Source: Clostridium sp. D43t1_170807_H7 (GTDB taxonomy: Bacteria; Bacillota; Clostridia; Clostridiales; Clostridiaceae). Taken from it: a stretch of 64,000 nucleotides of DNA. This document shows, piece after piece, positions 9,411 to 18,601 of this stretch; the first letter of the stretch is position 1; every line of letters begins with the position of its first letter. Location: positions 54,104 to 118,103 of the forward strand of contig NZ_JADNLK010000009.1 of assembly GCF_015555905.1 (NCBI RefSeq). The letters are read 5' to 3'. Both the position numbers and the translations under genes were made by a program. The notes beneath the pieces are model-generated. The model was not told the DNA's origin. It made no database searches and saw only the letters and a list, made by a program, of their open reading frames with translations.

Positions 9411-9425
9411 ACGAACAATTTTATT

Positions 9426-10313
9426 CTATTCTTCACCAAAGACTTTTTTACGAAGCTCAAGTCCTGCTTTTGTTACAGCAACTCCACCCATTGCTGTTTC
9501 TCTAAGTGATGCAGGAAGACTCTTTCCTATCTTATACATTGCTGAAACAGTGTCATCAAAAGGTATTTTACTACTTACTCCAGCCATAACCATATCTGCT
9601 GTACAAAGTGCACTTATAGCTCCTGCTGCATTTCTTTTTGCACATGGTATTTCAACAAGACCTGCTACTGGGTCACAAACAAGCCCAAGAATATTCTTCA
9701 TAACTATAGCAGCTGCATCTAAACTCATTCTAGGAGTTCCACCCATCATTTCAACAACTGCTGCTGATCCCATAGCTGCTGCTGATCCACATTCAGCTTG
9801 ACATCCACCTTCTGCTCCTGAAAGTGTAGCATTCATTCCAATTATCATACCTACTGCTGCTGAAGCAAATAATCCATCTATAAGTTCTTCATCTGTTTTT
9901 CCTAACTTCTCACCTGCTGATAAAATTACAGCCGGTAATATCCCACAAGATCCTGCTGTTGGACATGCTACTATTCTTCCCATACCTGCATTAACTTCTG
10001 ATGATGATAATGCCATGGCCATAGCTTTTACAGTTACATCTCCAGTTAAAGTATCTCCTTTTTCTAAATACTTTTGAATCTTATATCCATCTCCACCAAT
10101 AAGACCACTTAATGAATATACCTCTTTTTCTCTACCTTCAGTAGCTCCATCCTTCATTACCTTTAAATTTTTAGCCATCTTCTCATATACTTCTTCTCTA
10201 GATAATCCCTTATCTTCCATTTCAACTCTTATGGCATATTCGCTTAAAGATATATTTTCCTCTTCACATATTCTTAATAACTCTTCACCAGATCTTGCTA
10301 GCATACTATTCAC
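9426..10313 (-). CDS. sdaAA: L-serine dehydratase, iron-sulfur-dependent, alpha subunit
   Basis: Catalytic subunit of the two-protein [4Fe-4S] serine dehydratase (L-serine to pyruvate plus ammonia), 295 residues. Cluster cysteines are visible in CPTAGSCG, in the CQAECGS stretch and in CDPVAG. The glycine/serine-rich SDH alpha signature (MGRIVACPTAGSCGILPA) is intact. It overlaps the end of sdaAB by 8 bases, so the two are translationally coupled. The enzyme is oxygen-sensitive and used in anaerobic amino-acid fermentation. Its transcript continues directly into hairpin element B. Confidence 0.96.
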   Translation of the reverse strand: MNSMLARSGEELLRICEEENISLSEYAIRVEMEDKGLSREEVYEKMAKNLKVMKDGATEGREKEVYSLSGLIGGDGYKIQKYLEKGDTLTGDVTVKAMAMALSSSEVNAGMGRIVACPTAGSCGILPAVILSAGEKLGKTDEELIDGLFASAAVGMIIGMNATLSGAEGGCQAECGSAAAMGSAAVVEMMGGTPRMSLDAAAIVMKNILGLVCDPVAGLVEIPCAKRNAAGAISALCTADMVMAGVSSKIPFDDTVSAMYKIGKSLPASLRETAMGGVAVTKAGLELRKKVFGEE

Positions 10314-10983
10314 CGTCCTTAATTGGATTAATCATTATTACTTTATTTATACCTTCAATTGCTTTAACATTACCTATTATTTCTGCTGTAACTTCATGAT
10401 CGACTTCAAATACCATTGTTGCATCTCTACCCTTTTGATTTCTAAATACTTTCATAAAAGCAATATTTATATCATTATCATAAAGTATTGATGTTACTTT
10501 AGATACTACTCCTGGAACATCTCTGTTTGAAATAATAATAGTAGGATACGCTCCAGTAAAGTTAACTGAATTTCCATTAACAGAAGTAACCTCTATACTT
10601 CCCCCTCCAATAGACGAGCCTATAAGCTCATATGTACCTTCTTTTCCCTTTATAACAAATTCAACAGTATTAGGATGAACATCACCTAAATCTGCTTCTC
10701 TAAATCTTATTTTTAGCCCCATTTCTTTAGCTATCTCTAAAGAATCTCTAAGTCTTAAATCACTTGGCTCCATTCCTAATATCCCGGCAACTAATGCTCT
10801 ATCAGTTCCATGACCTTTATATGTTTTAGCAAATGATCCATGCAAATAAAATGTTACATCTTCTATATCTGCTCCTGCAACAGCTCTTGCAACCTTTCCA
10901 AGTCTTGCAGCACCTGCTGTATGAGATGATGATGGACCAACCATTATAGGCCCTAATATGTCAAAAACTCCTACACTTTTCAT
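10306..10983 (-). CDS. sdaAB: L-serine dehydratase, iron-sulfur-dependent, beta subunit
   Basis: Beta subunit of 225 residues. The N-terminal domain carries the GPSSSHTAGAARLGKVAR signature of this family. The C-terminal ACT domain (about 148-225, starting TIIISNRDVPGVVSKV) probably senses serine or stabilises the complex. It is the first gene of a two-gene operon with sdaAA. The ATG is preceded by GGAGG. Confidence 0.96.
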   Translation of the reverse strand: MKSVGVFDILGPIMVGPSSSHTAGAARLGKVARAVAGADIEDVTFYLHGSFAKTYKGHGTDRALVAGILGMEPSDLRLRDSLEIAKEMGLKIRFREADLGDVHPNTVEFVIKGKEGTYELIGSSIGGGSIEVTSVNGNSVNFTGAYPTIIISNRDVPGVVSKVTSILYDNDINIAFMKVFRNQKGRDATMVFEVDHEVTAEIIGNVKAIEGINKVIMINPIKDGE

Positions 10984-11109
10984 TATGTAACCTCCAAATT
11001 TATTATGTTAAGTAACTAAATTACTCTCTATAGCTTAGATACTATGATGATGAAAAATTGATTATATATATTTTTTTAAATAACCTAATAATATTAATAT
11101 AAAAACTAA

Positions 11110-11158
11110 CTATCCTCTCATAATAATTTATAGCACAAAACATTAACTATAAGGATAG
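11110..11158. repeat. Small stem-loop next to element C
   Basis: CTATCCT at 11110-11116 pairs with AGGATAG at 11152-11158. Together with element C it repeats the plan seen at 9119-9410: a short stem first, then a linker, then the long hairpin. Confidence 0.5.
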
Positions 11159-11172
11159 CGTTATAAGCAGAT

Positions 11173-11276
11173 ACATGGAGAAAAAAATGAAATATTAATT
11201 TGGAAAGAACATTAAAATTGAACCGTAGAATTTTAATGTTCCCGGAAAATAAATATTTCATTTCTTCTCCCCATGT
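11173..11276. repeat. Long hairpin element C
   Basis: A 104-base near-palindrome. ACATGG pairs with CCATGT, GAAAAAAATGAAATATT with AATATTTCATTTCTTC, and AACATTAAAATT with AATTTTAATGTT around the loop GAACCGTAG. It shares its terminal arm and the CCGTAGAATTT motif with element A. It lies between the nucleoside kinase stop codon and the sdaAB start, so A/B and C bracket the serine dehydratase operon. Confidence 0.75.
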
Positions 11277-11289
11277 AATGCCAAATGTT

Positions 11290-12786
11290 TTAATATTTAT
11301 AAAAAATGCTTCCTCCAATAAATTCTCTTAAAATTGAGTTTTGCGGAACTATATCTTTATCAATTTCTCTAAAGAAGTTTAATAATCCCTTTAACCTTTT
11401 AGCTTCATCATAAACTATACTATCTTCTTTAATTTTATCAAGCTCTTGAAGTGCATATTTCTTTAATACACATAACTCATAAACTAAAGTGGAATTGAAC
11501 ATTACGTCTGCTTCCTCTTGATAAACGAAAATATTTTTTTGCTCACCTCTTTTTATCTTATGCCACATCTTTAAAGTATCTTCTGCCCCATGTCCTCTTG
11601 ATAATTGATCTCTTACAATTCTTCTAATTTTTCTTACATCAGTAGTAGTTATTCTATTATGATTATCTAAATTTAATTGAGTTAATGCTGAAATATAGAT
11701 TCTAAATTTATATTTTTCATCAATATGAGATGTTAATATAGGATTTAATCCATGAATTCCTTCCACTATGATAACCCCATTGGCATGTAATTTAACTTTC
11801 TTACCTAACCATTCTCTCTCTCCTTTTATAAAGTTAAACTCTGGTATTTCAACTTCTTCACCTTGTAATATTAAATTTAAATGTTTATTAAATAATTCTG
11901 TATCTACTGAACCAATAGTTTCAAAATCATATTCTCCATCTTCATCTATTGGTGTTTGATCCCTATTTACAAAATAATCATCTAAAGATATTGGAACTGG
12001 TGTAATACCATTAACTCTTAATTGAATTCCTAATCTATTAGCAAATGTTGTTTTTCCTGAAGAACTTGGCCCTGCTATTAATATTAATTTAACCTCATTT
12101 TTTGAACTAATTTTATCTGCAATTTCTGCAATTTTCTTTTCATGTAAAGCTTCAGAAATCATTACTAAATTAATTAATTCGCCTTTATCAATTTTATCAT
12201 TCAATGCTCCAACATTTCCTACCTCTAAAATATCTAACCATTTTTCAGTTTCTCTAAATATTTTAGTCATTTTCCTTTGTTCTACAAACTCTGATAATGT
12301 AAAAGTTTGATAATCATTTGGTCTTCTTAATATAAATCCATTTTCATAATAAATCAAATCAAAAGCTTTTATATCACTTGTTCTTTTAGTCATATGGCCA
12401 TAAAAATAATCATATCTTCCATCTAATTCATATAAATTAACTGTTTTAAAATCCATTTGTTCTAATAAAAGCACTTTATCATTCATATTATAAGATTTAA
12501 AAATATTAATTGCTTCTTCTTTTGTTACCTTAATTTTATTAATAGGTAAATCCTTATCTATTAATTCTTTCATTTTTACTTTTATATCTTCTATATCTTT
12601 TACATTAAGATCTCTTTCTTTAAATACTTCTCCAAATATTCCCTTACCGACACTATGTTGAATTGTTATTTTTGCATTTGGAAATAAATCCAAGGTTGCT
12701 TTAATAAAAATAAACTGTAATGTTCTAGTATAATCACTCTCAATAGATTCATTCTTATTATTTACTAAATTAATATTTTCTTTCAT
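11290..12786 (-). CDS. Nucleoside (uridine) kinase-like P-loop kinase with ThrRS-like N-terminal domain
   Basis: A 498-residue cytoplasmic protein. Residues about 20-210 resemble the second additional domain of threonyl-tRNA synthetase (RTLQFIFIKATLDLFPNAKI, HSVGKGIFGEVF). Residues about 235-440 form a uridine-kinase-type domain with Walker A GPSSSGKTTFANRL, the substrate loop ISLDDYFVNRDQTP and EGIHGLNP. Relatives are usually about 550 residues because a TGS domain precedes this; here that domain is absent and no in-frame extension exists. The substrate is unproven; uridine or cytidine phosphorylation is the family expectation. Transcribed alone. Confidence 0.85.
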   Translation of the reverse strand: MKENINLVNNKNESIESDYTRTLQFIFIKATLDLFPNAKITIQHSVGKGIFGEVFKERDLNVKDIEDIKVKMKELIDKDLPINKIKVTKEEAINIFKSYNMNDKVLLLEQMDFKTVNLYELDGRYDYFYGHMTKRTSDIKAFDLIYYENGFILRRPNDYQTFTLSEFVEQRKMTKIFRETEKWLDILEVGNVGALNDKIDKGELINLVMISEALHEKKIAEIADKISSKNEVKLILIAGPSSSGKTTFANRLGIQLRVNGITPVPISLDDYFVNRDQTPIDEDGEYDFETIGSVDTELFNKHLNLILQGEEVEIPEFNFIKGEREWLGKKVKLHANGVIIVEGIHGLNPILTSHIDEKYKFRIYISALTQLNLDNHNRITTTDVRKIRRIVRDQLSRGHGAEDTLKMWHKIKRGEQKNIFVYQEEADVMFNSTLVYELCVLKKYALQELDKIKEDSIVYDEAKRLKGLLNFFREIDKDIVPQNSILREFIGGSIFYKY

Positions 12787-12969
12787 CCTTACTCCACCCT
12801 TCTAAACCCTTATAATACCATTGCTTAATTAAAAAATCATATTATAAAAATCAGTGCGAAATTTTGTTTCATTATAAGTTTTTTTAATTAATCCTTTATA
12901 CTCTTATTATATACTGCTTTAAAAATTATTCTATTATTTTATCGATTAATTTATCAATTAAAATCACTA

Positions 12970-13267
12970 TTATTCTAAAATTCGTAGTGAAATTTGAATT
13001 TGGAGTTTTAGGCAACTTCGAGTGACTAAATATAAAATTTGGACTAATATTATTCTTTCAAAGGAAACTCCTTCTCCTAACGTCGAATGAGTACACTAAA
13101 GTGTACCTTCAACTGGCCAAATTTAAATTTGGAGTTTCAGGCAACTTCGAGTAACCAAATATAAAATTTGGACTAATATTATTCTTTGAAAGGAAACTCC
13201 TTCTCCTAACGTCGAATGAGTAACTTCGAGTAACCAAATATAAAATTTGGACTCTCAGTTAGAATAA
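12970..13267 (+). repeat. Tandem array of palindromic repeat units with flanking inverted repeat
   Basis: The gap 12787-13309 holds two copies of a roughly 95-base unit (about 12996-13090 and 13125-13220, about four differences by eye) and a partial third (13221-13252). TTATTCTAA (12970-12978) and TTAGAATAA (13259-13267) flank the array. Between units is a perfect stem GTACAC/GTGTAC (13091-13106). Each unit contains the CCAAAT...ATTTGG-type hairpin and an AAACTC...GAGTAACTTC core related to the 77-nt repeats at 33.5 and 36.4-36.7 kb, here in the opposite orientation. Confidence 0.8.
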
Positions 13268-13309
13268 AAGTATTTTTTATACAAATACTTAATTAGAGGT
13301 GATTTAATT

Positions 13310-14185
13310 ATGTTCATTGTTCTAATAAGAACTATATTTTTATATTTTCTAGTAATACTTGTAATGAGATTAATGGGGAAGAGGCAAATTGGAGAATTAC
13401 AACCATATGAATTTGTTATAACAATAATGATATCTGACTTAGCTGCTCTTCCAATGCAAGATACTAGGTTACCTTTAATTCTTGGTATTATTCCAATTAT
13501 TACTTTATTGTTTATTAAAACAATACTAACTCAATTACAACTTAAAAGTCAGTTTACTAGAAAAATATTAGAAGGTGAACCTTGTATTCTAGTTTGTAAA
13601 GGTAAAATAAACTACCAAGCTCTAAAAAGACAACAAATTAATTTAGATGAACTTATGGAAGAACTTAGGCTTTCGGGCTATTTTGATTTAAATGAAATTC
13701 AATATGCTATTTTAGAAAATAATGGTCAACTATCATTTTTAACCTCTCAAAGTAGTAGTGGTGGTTCTTGTAATACTTCTTGTGACTCTAGTACACAACC
13801 TTTATCATCAGGAAGCCCAAATTCACCATCTTCTCAAAGTAACTCTAGTTGTAGTCAAAATACTAATAGTAATGCTTCTGGAAGCGAAAGTTCTTCTAAA
13901 AATAATAAAAAAAGTAACTCTGCTAGCTCTACTTCTTCTAATAGTTCTGACAATAATAATTCTACTAAACCACCTAAACTACCTATAATTTATGTATTAG
14001 ATGGTCACGTTAATAAAAACGCCCTTACTACTAGCGGTAAAAATAAAAATTGGATTGAACATGAATTAAAAAAATATCATATTGATTCAATTAAAGATGT
14101 TTTAATTGCCATGATTGATACTCAAGGAGAATTTTTTTATCAATTATATGATAAAAACGAAAAAGACAAAGGAGCTAAAAAATGA
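13310..14185 (+). CDS. DUF421 (YetF-like) membrane protein with Ser/Asn-rich insertion
   Basis: A 291-residue protein of the DUF421/YetF group. Three N-terminal hydrophobic segments (about 3-20, 36-52, 59-75) carry the family motif MGKRQIGELQPYEFVITIMISDLAALPMQ (given here as key residues RQIGELQPYEFV). The cytoplasmic domain begins with GEPCILVCKGKI and contains LDELMEELRLSGYFDLNEIQYAILENNGQLS. Normally the domain then continues directly. Here about 75 residues rich in Ser, Asn and some Cys interrupt it (about 146-222), after which it resumes at LPIIYVLDGHVN. Function is unknown. It overlaps the next gene by 4 bases and has a GAGGTG ribosome site. Confidence 0.85.
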   Translation: MFIVLIRTIFLYFLVILVMRLMGKRQIGELQPYEFVITIMISDLAALPMQDTRLPLILGIIPIITLLFIKTILTQLQLKSQFTRKILEGEPCILVCKGKINYQALKRQQINLDELMEELRLSGYFDLNEIQYAILENNGQLSFLTSQSSSGGSCNTSCDSSTQPLSSGSPNSPSSQSNSSCSQNTNSNASGSESSSKNNKKSNSASSTSSNSSDNNNSTKPPKLPIIYVLDGHVNKNALTTSGKNKNWIEHELKKYHIDSIKDVLIAMIDTQGEFFYQLYDKNEKDKGAKK

Positions 14186-14562
14186 AAAACTCATTATTTT
14201 CTATTTTTCTATTTGTATTATTATTAGGCTTTCTAACTTATACCGATATAAGCTTTAAAAATCTTTGCTCTGACGTTATAGAAATGTGTGATGAAATGGA
14301 AGAAAGCTTAAATTATTCTACTAAAGAAGAAAATTTTGAAAATGCTATGGAAATTTTTAATCTAATTCAAGATAAAGGTAAGATTGCTGCCATCTATATA
14401 AATCATGTAGATTATGACGTAATGTTAAATGAAGCTTTAAAATTAACTGTATATATTGAAAAAGATGATTCTAGCGAAGCTGAAGCCTCTCTTCATTTAT
14501 TAAAATATAGTACTGAACACATGAAAGAACTCCAAGTTCCCAAAATGGAAAACATTTTTTAA
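14182..14562 (+). CDS. DUF4363 family small membrane-anchored protein
   Basis: A 126-residue protein with one N-terminal transmembrane segment (about 4-22) and a predicted all-helical outer domain (MCDEMEESLNYSTKEENF...HLLKYSTEHMKEL). The shape and the habitual pairing with DUF421 genes match DUF4363. Start and stop overlap the DUF421 gene (ATGA-type junction), so the two are co-translated. A terminator follows, ending this two-gene operon. Confidence 0.8.
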   Translation: MKNSLFSIFLFVLLLGFLTYTDISFKNLCSDVIEMCDEMEESLNYSTKEENFENAMEIFNLIQDKGKIAAIYINHVDYDVMLNEALKLTVYIEKDDSSEAEASLHLLKYSTEHMKELQVPKMENIF

Positions 14563-14568
14563 AACAGT

Positions 14569-14600
14569 AAGCAAAAGATATAATTTCTTTTGCTTACATT
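14569..14600 (+). terminator. Intrinsic terminator of the DUF421/DUF4363 operon
   Basis: GTAAGCAAAAGA/TTCTTTTGCTTAC stem followed by a short T-rich stretch, just past the stop codon. Confidence 0.8.
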
Positions 14601-14735
14601 TTTACATTCTCAATTATATTTATGCATAAATCACTTTATTTTTGCATAAACATTTTTATCTATTTGCTTAGCACACTCATTCGCCTTGCTTTATATACTA
14701 AACATTGTTATTTTATACAAATTTTAAATTAACTA

Positions 14736-14770
14736 TTGAATATTTATACATAGTTTTGTATAATTATAAA
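14736..14770 (+). promoter_or_regulatory. arg operon promoter with ArgR-like operators
   Basis: TTGAAT (14736-14741) and TATAAT (14759-14764) have a 17-base spacer. TGAATATTTATACA (14737-14750) matches the ArgR half-box consensus TGMATWWWWATKCA at 13 of 14 positions. A weaker match, TGTATAATTATAAA, is at 14757-14770, and another, TGCATAAACATTTT, at 14643-14656. Binding over the promoter would repress on arginine excess. ArgR itself is not in the window. Confidence 0.65.
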
Positions 14771-14935
14771 CATAAAGTAATTATACCAAATTATAGAAAT
14801 AATAGGTAGTCAGTAGCGTTACGTTATACATTATAAGTTTAGAGGCAAATTTGAAGTAAACTTGTCTCTGAGTTTTTACTAAACTAATAATTTCACCCTA
14901 CTAACTCCTAACTAATTTAAAGGGGGCTTTTATAT
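14771..14935 (+). other. 5' leader of the arg operon
   Basis: About 165 untranslated bases with an AGAGGCAA...TTGTCTCT stem (about 14841-14869) enclosed by AGTTTAG/CTAAACT. I found no T-box AGGGTGG motif, no arginine-rich leader peptide and no terminator, so control is more likely at the promoter. It ends in the strong AAAGGGGG ribosome site of argG. Confidence 0.45.
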
Positions 14936-16159
14936 ATGAAAAAATTTAATAAAGTAGTCTTAGCTTATTCAGGAGGTTTAGATACATCAATTATAATTTC
15001 ATGGCTTAAAGAAACTTATGGTTGCGAAGTTATCGCAGTAGTTGGTAATGTTGGACAAGCTGATGAGCTAGAAGGTTTAGAAGAAAAAGCATTAAAAACT
15101 GGAGCATCAAAAATTTATATTGAAGATTTAACAAAGGAATTTGTTTACGATTATATCTTCCCTACACTTCAAGCTGGAGCTGTCTATGAAGGTAAATATT
15201 TATTAGGAACTTCTTTTGCTAGACCTTTAATAGGAAAAAGACTTGTAGAAATTGCAAAAAAAGAAGGGGCTGATGCAATTTGTCATGGTTGTACTGGTAA
15301 AGGAAATGACCAAGTTCGTTTTGAACTTGCAGTTAAAAACTTTGCACCTGAAATGCCAATTATAGCACCATGGAGAATCTGGGATATTAAATCTCGTGAA
15401 GAAGAAATTCAATATGCTTTAGATAGAGAAATTCCAATAAAAATTACTTATGAAACTAACTATAGTAAAGATAAAAATTTATGGCATTTAAGTCATGAAG
15501 GTTTAGATTTAGAATTCCCTGAAAATGAACCTAAATATGATAAGATATTAGAACTTTGCAACACTTTAGAAAATGCACCTAACGAAGCAACTTATATTAC
15601 TTTAACTTTTGAAAAAGGTATACCAGTTGCCCTTAACGGCCAAAAAATGGATGGTGTTAAGTTAATTGAAGAATTAAATAAAATTGGTGGAGAAAATGCC
15701 ATTGGTATTATGGACATGGTAGAAAATAGACTTGTTGGTATGAAATCAAGAGGTGTTTACGAAACTCCAGGTGGAACTATTCTTTACAAAGCTCATGCTG
15801 ATTTAGAAGAACTTTGTTTAGATAAGGCAACTCATCACTTTAAACAATCAATTGCATTAAAATTTGCTGATTTAGTTTATAACGGTGAATGGTTCACTCC
15901 ACTTAGAGAAAGTCTTTCAGCTTTTGTTGATAAAACTCAAGAAACTGTTACAGGTGAAGTTAAGCTTAAACTATATAAAGGTAATATTATTAATGCCGGT
16001 ATGACATCTCCTTATTCATTATACAGCGAAGAATATGCTACTTTTGGTGAAGATGGCGTATATAATCAAAAGGATTCTGAAGGATTCATTAATCTTTATG
16101 GTTTACCAACAGTAGTAAATTCAAAGATGAAAAATTCTTTAAAGAAACCGGGTAAGTAA
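14936..16159 (+). CDS. argG: Argininosuccinate synthase
   Basis: Joins citrulline and aspartate using ATP to give argininosuccinate; 407 residues, the usual length. The N-terminal pyrophosphatase P-loop AYSGGLDTS is at residues 10-18. [15 protein letters not shown] and the citrulline/aspartate site YETPGGTIL are present. First gene of the arg operon argGHCJBDF, which places the last two pathway steps first. The next gene starts two bases after its stop. Confidence 0.98.
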   Translation: MKKFNKVVLAYSGGLDTSIIISWLKETYGCEVIAVVGNVGQADELEGLEEKALKTGASKIYIEDLTKEFVYDYIFPTLQAGAVYEGKYLLGTSFARPLIGKRLVEIAKKEGADAICHGCTGKGNDQVRFELAVKNFAPEMPIIAPWRIWDIKSREEEIQYALDREIPIKITYETNYSKDKNLWHLSHEGLDLEFPENEPKYDKILELCNTLENAPNEATYITLTFEKGIPVALNGQKMDGVKLIEELNKIGGENAIGIMDMVENRLVGMKSRGVYETPGGTILYKAHADLEELCLDKATHHFKQSIALKFADLVYNGEWFTPLRESLSAFVDKTQETVTGEVKLKLYKGNIINAGMTSPYSLYSEEYATFGEDGVYNQKDSEGFINLYGLPTVVNSKMKNSLKKPGK

Positions 16160-16160
16160 T

Positions 16161-17561
16161 ATGAAGCTTTGGGGCGGAAGATTTACTGAAGGAGTTAATG
16201 AGTTAGTTAATACCTTTAACTCCTCAATTTCAATTGATTCAAGAATGTATAAGGAAGATATCGAAGGAAGCCTTGCTCATGTTAAAATGCTTGGAAAGCA
16301 AGGAATTATCCCATCAGAGGATAGCAAAAAAATAGTTGAAGGCTTAAAAGAAATATTAATAAGAATTAACAGTGGAACTATAGAAATAGATAAAGATGCT
16401 GAAGATATTCACAGCTTTGTTGAAAGTATATTAACTTACTATATTGGCGATGAAGGTAAAAAACTTCATACCGGTAGAAGCAGAAACGATCAAGTTACTT
16501 TAGATACTAAACTTTATCTAAAGAAATATATCAAAATTATAATAAATGAAATATTAAAACTTCATGAAACCTTACTTGAAAAGGCCAATGAAAATATTAA
16601 TACTATTATGCCAGGGTATACCCATATGCAAAAGGCTCAACCAATTACTTTTGCACATCATATCTTAGCATATTGTGAAATGTTTAAAAGAGATATAGGA
16701 AGACTTTTCGATTCCTATAAAAGACTTGATGAAATGCCGCTTGGAAGTGGTGCTTTAGCAACATCTACATACCCTATCGATAGAGAGTTTGTAGCATCTG
16801 AGCTTGGCTTTTCTAAAATAACACTTAATAGTTTAGATTCTGTTTCAGATAGAGATTATGCTATAGAAACTTTATCTGCACTTTCATTAATAATGATGCA
16901 CTTATCAAGATTCTCAGAAGAAATTATACTATGGTGTACTGGCGAGTTTAACTTTATAGAACTTGATGATAGTTACAGTACAGGAAGTAGTATAATGCCT
17001 CAAAAGAAAAACCCTGATGTTGCAGAATTAGTTAGAGGAAAAACAGGAAGAGTTTATGGAGACTTAATGACTTTACTTACAGTTATGAAAGGTATTCCTC
17101 TAGCTTACAATAAAGATATGCAAGAAGATAAAGAGGCATTATTTGATGGATTAGATACTGCTCTTCTTTCACTTCAAACCTTTAATGGAATGATTAAAAC
17201 TATGAAAGTTAAAAAAGCTAATATGAAAAAATCTGCATCTGGTGGATTTACAAATGCTACTGATGTTGCTGATTATCTTGTTAAAAAAGGTATGGCATTT
17301 AGAAATGCTCATGAAATTGTAGGTAAAATAGTTCTTTATTGTATTGATAAAGATATTGCTATAGATGATTTAAGTATGGAAGAGTTTAAAAACTTCTCTC
17401 CTATTTTTGAAGAAGATATATATAATGCAATAGACCTATTAACTTGTGTTGAAGAACGAAGTGTTATTGGGGGGCCTAGCTCTTTATCAGTTAAAATGCA
17501 AATTGAAGTTTTAAAAAAATTTATAAAAGAAAATAAGGAGAATTTATCATGTTTAAAGTAG
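16161..17561 (+). CDS. argH: Argininosuccinate lyase
   Basis: Cleaves argininosuccinate to arginine and fumarate; 466 residues. It has the fumarase/aspartase superfamily signature loop [15 protein letters not shown], the [10 protein letters not shown] motif and [11 protein letters not shown]. It opens two bases after argG, where the ribosome site is weak, so it probably depends on coupled translation. Its end overlaps argC by 13 bases. Confidence 0.98.
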   Translation: MKLWGGRFTEGVNELVNTFNSSISIDSRMYKEDIEGSLAHVKMLGKQGIIPSEDSKKIVEGLKEILIRINSGTIEIDKDAEDIHSFVESILTYYIGDEGKKLHTGRSRNDQVTLDTKLYLKKYIKIIINEILKLHETLLEKANENINTIMPGYTHMQKAQPITFAHHILAYCEMFKRDIGRLFDSYKRLDEMPLGSGALATSTYPIDREFVASELGFSKITLNSLDSVSDRDYAIETLSALSLIMMHLSRFSEEIILWCTGEFNFIELDDSYSTGSSIMPQKKNPDVAELVRGKTGRVYGDLMTLLTVMKGIPLAYNKDMQEDKEALFDGLDTALLSLQTFNGMIKTMKVKKANMKKSASGGFTNATDVADYLVKKGMAFRNAHEIVGKIVLYCIDKDIAIDDLSMEEFKNFSPIFEEDIYNAIDLLTCVEERSVIGGPSSLSVKMQIEVLKKFIKENKENLSCLK

Positions 17562-18583
17562 GAATTATTGGGGCGACAGGATACGTTGGAGTTGAATTGT
17601 TAAGACTTTTACTTAATCATGATAAGGTTACAGTTACCGCTATCTCCTCCTCTACTTTTAAAGATGAGGAGATAAGTTCTGTATATAAAAGTTTTTTCAA
17701 TAAAACAACTCTAGTATGCGAAGATAAAAGTGATGTTATTGATAAATGTGATGTTATATTTACTGCTCTTCCTCATGGTTTAAGTGAAGAAATAGCAGTT
17801 AAAGCAATAAGCAAAAATAAAAAAGTAATAGATCTTGGGGCTGATTTTAGATTAGAATGTGAAGATTCTTATGAAGAATGGTATGGTAAAAAATTTACCT
17901 TCAAAGATATTCATAAGAATAGTATATATGGACTACCAGAGTTTAATGGTTCTAGAATTAAAAAATTTAATATAGTTGCTAATCCTGGATGTTATCCAAC
18001 AAGTATTTCACTTGGACTTATGCCACTATTAAAAAATAACTTAATTAATACTAAAAATATAATTTGTGATTCAAAATCAGGAATTACTGGTGCTGGAAGA
18101 GGACTTTCCTTAAAGACTCACTTTGCAGAAGCCAATGAAAATTTTGCTGCATACGGTATTGGTAGTCACAGACATACACCTGAAATTGAACAAACCCTAT
18201 CATATATGGCAAATGAAAATGTAGAAGTAACATTTACTCCTCACCTATTACCTGTAAATAGAGGAATACTTTCTACAATTTACTGCCAACCTAAAGATCA
18301 ACTTACCCTAGAAGAAATTCATAAAATATATAAAAAACAATATGAAAATGAAGAATTTGTCCATGTATTACCATTAGGACAAACTGCTGAAATAAAACAC
18401 GTTAAATATACAAATAATTGTCATATTTCTATTCATCAAAATTATAGAAAAAACAAACTAATAATTGTTAGTGTTATAGATAATATGGTTAAAGGAGCTG
18501 CAGGACAAGCCATTCAAAATATGAATCTATTACTTGGCTTACCACAAAATACTGGACTTAAATTAATAGCTCCAAGCTTTTAA
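17549..18583 (+). CDS. argC: N-acetyl-gamma-glutamyl-phosphate reductase
   Basis: NADPH-dependent reduction of N-acetylglutamyl phosphate to the semialdehyde; 344 residues. Rossmann motif [12 protein letters not shown] starts at residue 8. The catalytic Cys is in [10 protein letters not shown], and [10 protein letters not shown] supplies the active-site His. The start lies inside the end of argH, with a good AAGGAG ribosome site at about 17535-17540. Confidence 0.98.
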   Translation: MFKVGIIGATGYVGVELLRLLLNHDKVTVTAISSSTFKDEEISSVYKSFFNKTTLVCEDKSDVIDKCDVIFTALPHGLSEEIAVKAISKNKKVIDLGADFRLECEDSYEEWYGKKFTFKDIHKNSIYGLPEFNGSRIKKFNIVANPGCYPTSISLGLMPLLKNNLINTKNIICDSKSGITGAGRGLSLKTHFAEANENFAAYGIGSHRHTPEIEQTLSYMANENVEVTFTPHLLPVNRGILSTIYCQPKDQLTLEEIHKIYKKQYENEEFVHVLPLGQTAEIKHVKYTNNCHISIHQNYRKNKLIIVSVIDNMVKGAAGQAIQNMNLLLGLPQNTGLKLIAPSF

Positions 18584-18601
18584 ATAAAGGATGTGTAATT
18601 T

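Larger units (their letters stand above)
8867..9419. repeat. Composite palindromic element enclosing two long hairpins
   Basis: The non-coding stretch between the ThiM-like gene and sdaAA is bounded by a 17-base inverted repeat (ATTGTTCGTTACGTGGA at 8867-8883, complement at 9403-9419 with one wobble). Inside lie hairpin A (8875-9102), a smaller stem ACACCTT/AAGGTGT (about 9119-9181), and hairpin B (9196-9410). The right end stops seven bases from the sdaAA stop codon, so sda transcripts would run into it. No open reading frame of note is present. Confidence 0.75.

Noticed and set aside
8867..9419. CRISPR array, group II intron or insertion sequence
   Set aside because: No regularly spaced repeats, no domain V/VI motifs and no transposase or reverse transcriptase frame were seen; only hairpins.
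11118..11318. 66-codon frame overlapping the nucleoside kinase end
   Set aside because: It is read through the near-palindromic element C, has no ribosome site, and its sequence is explained by the hairpin arms.
14771..14935. T-box or arginine leader peptide before argG
   Set aside because: No AGGGTGG-type T-box sequence, no Arg-rich small frame and no terminator in the leader.
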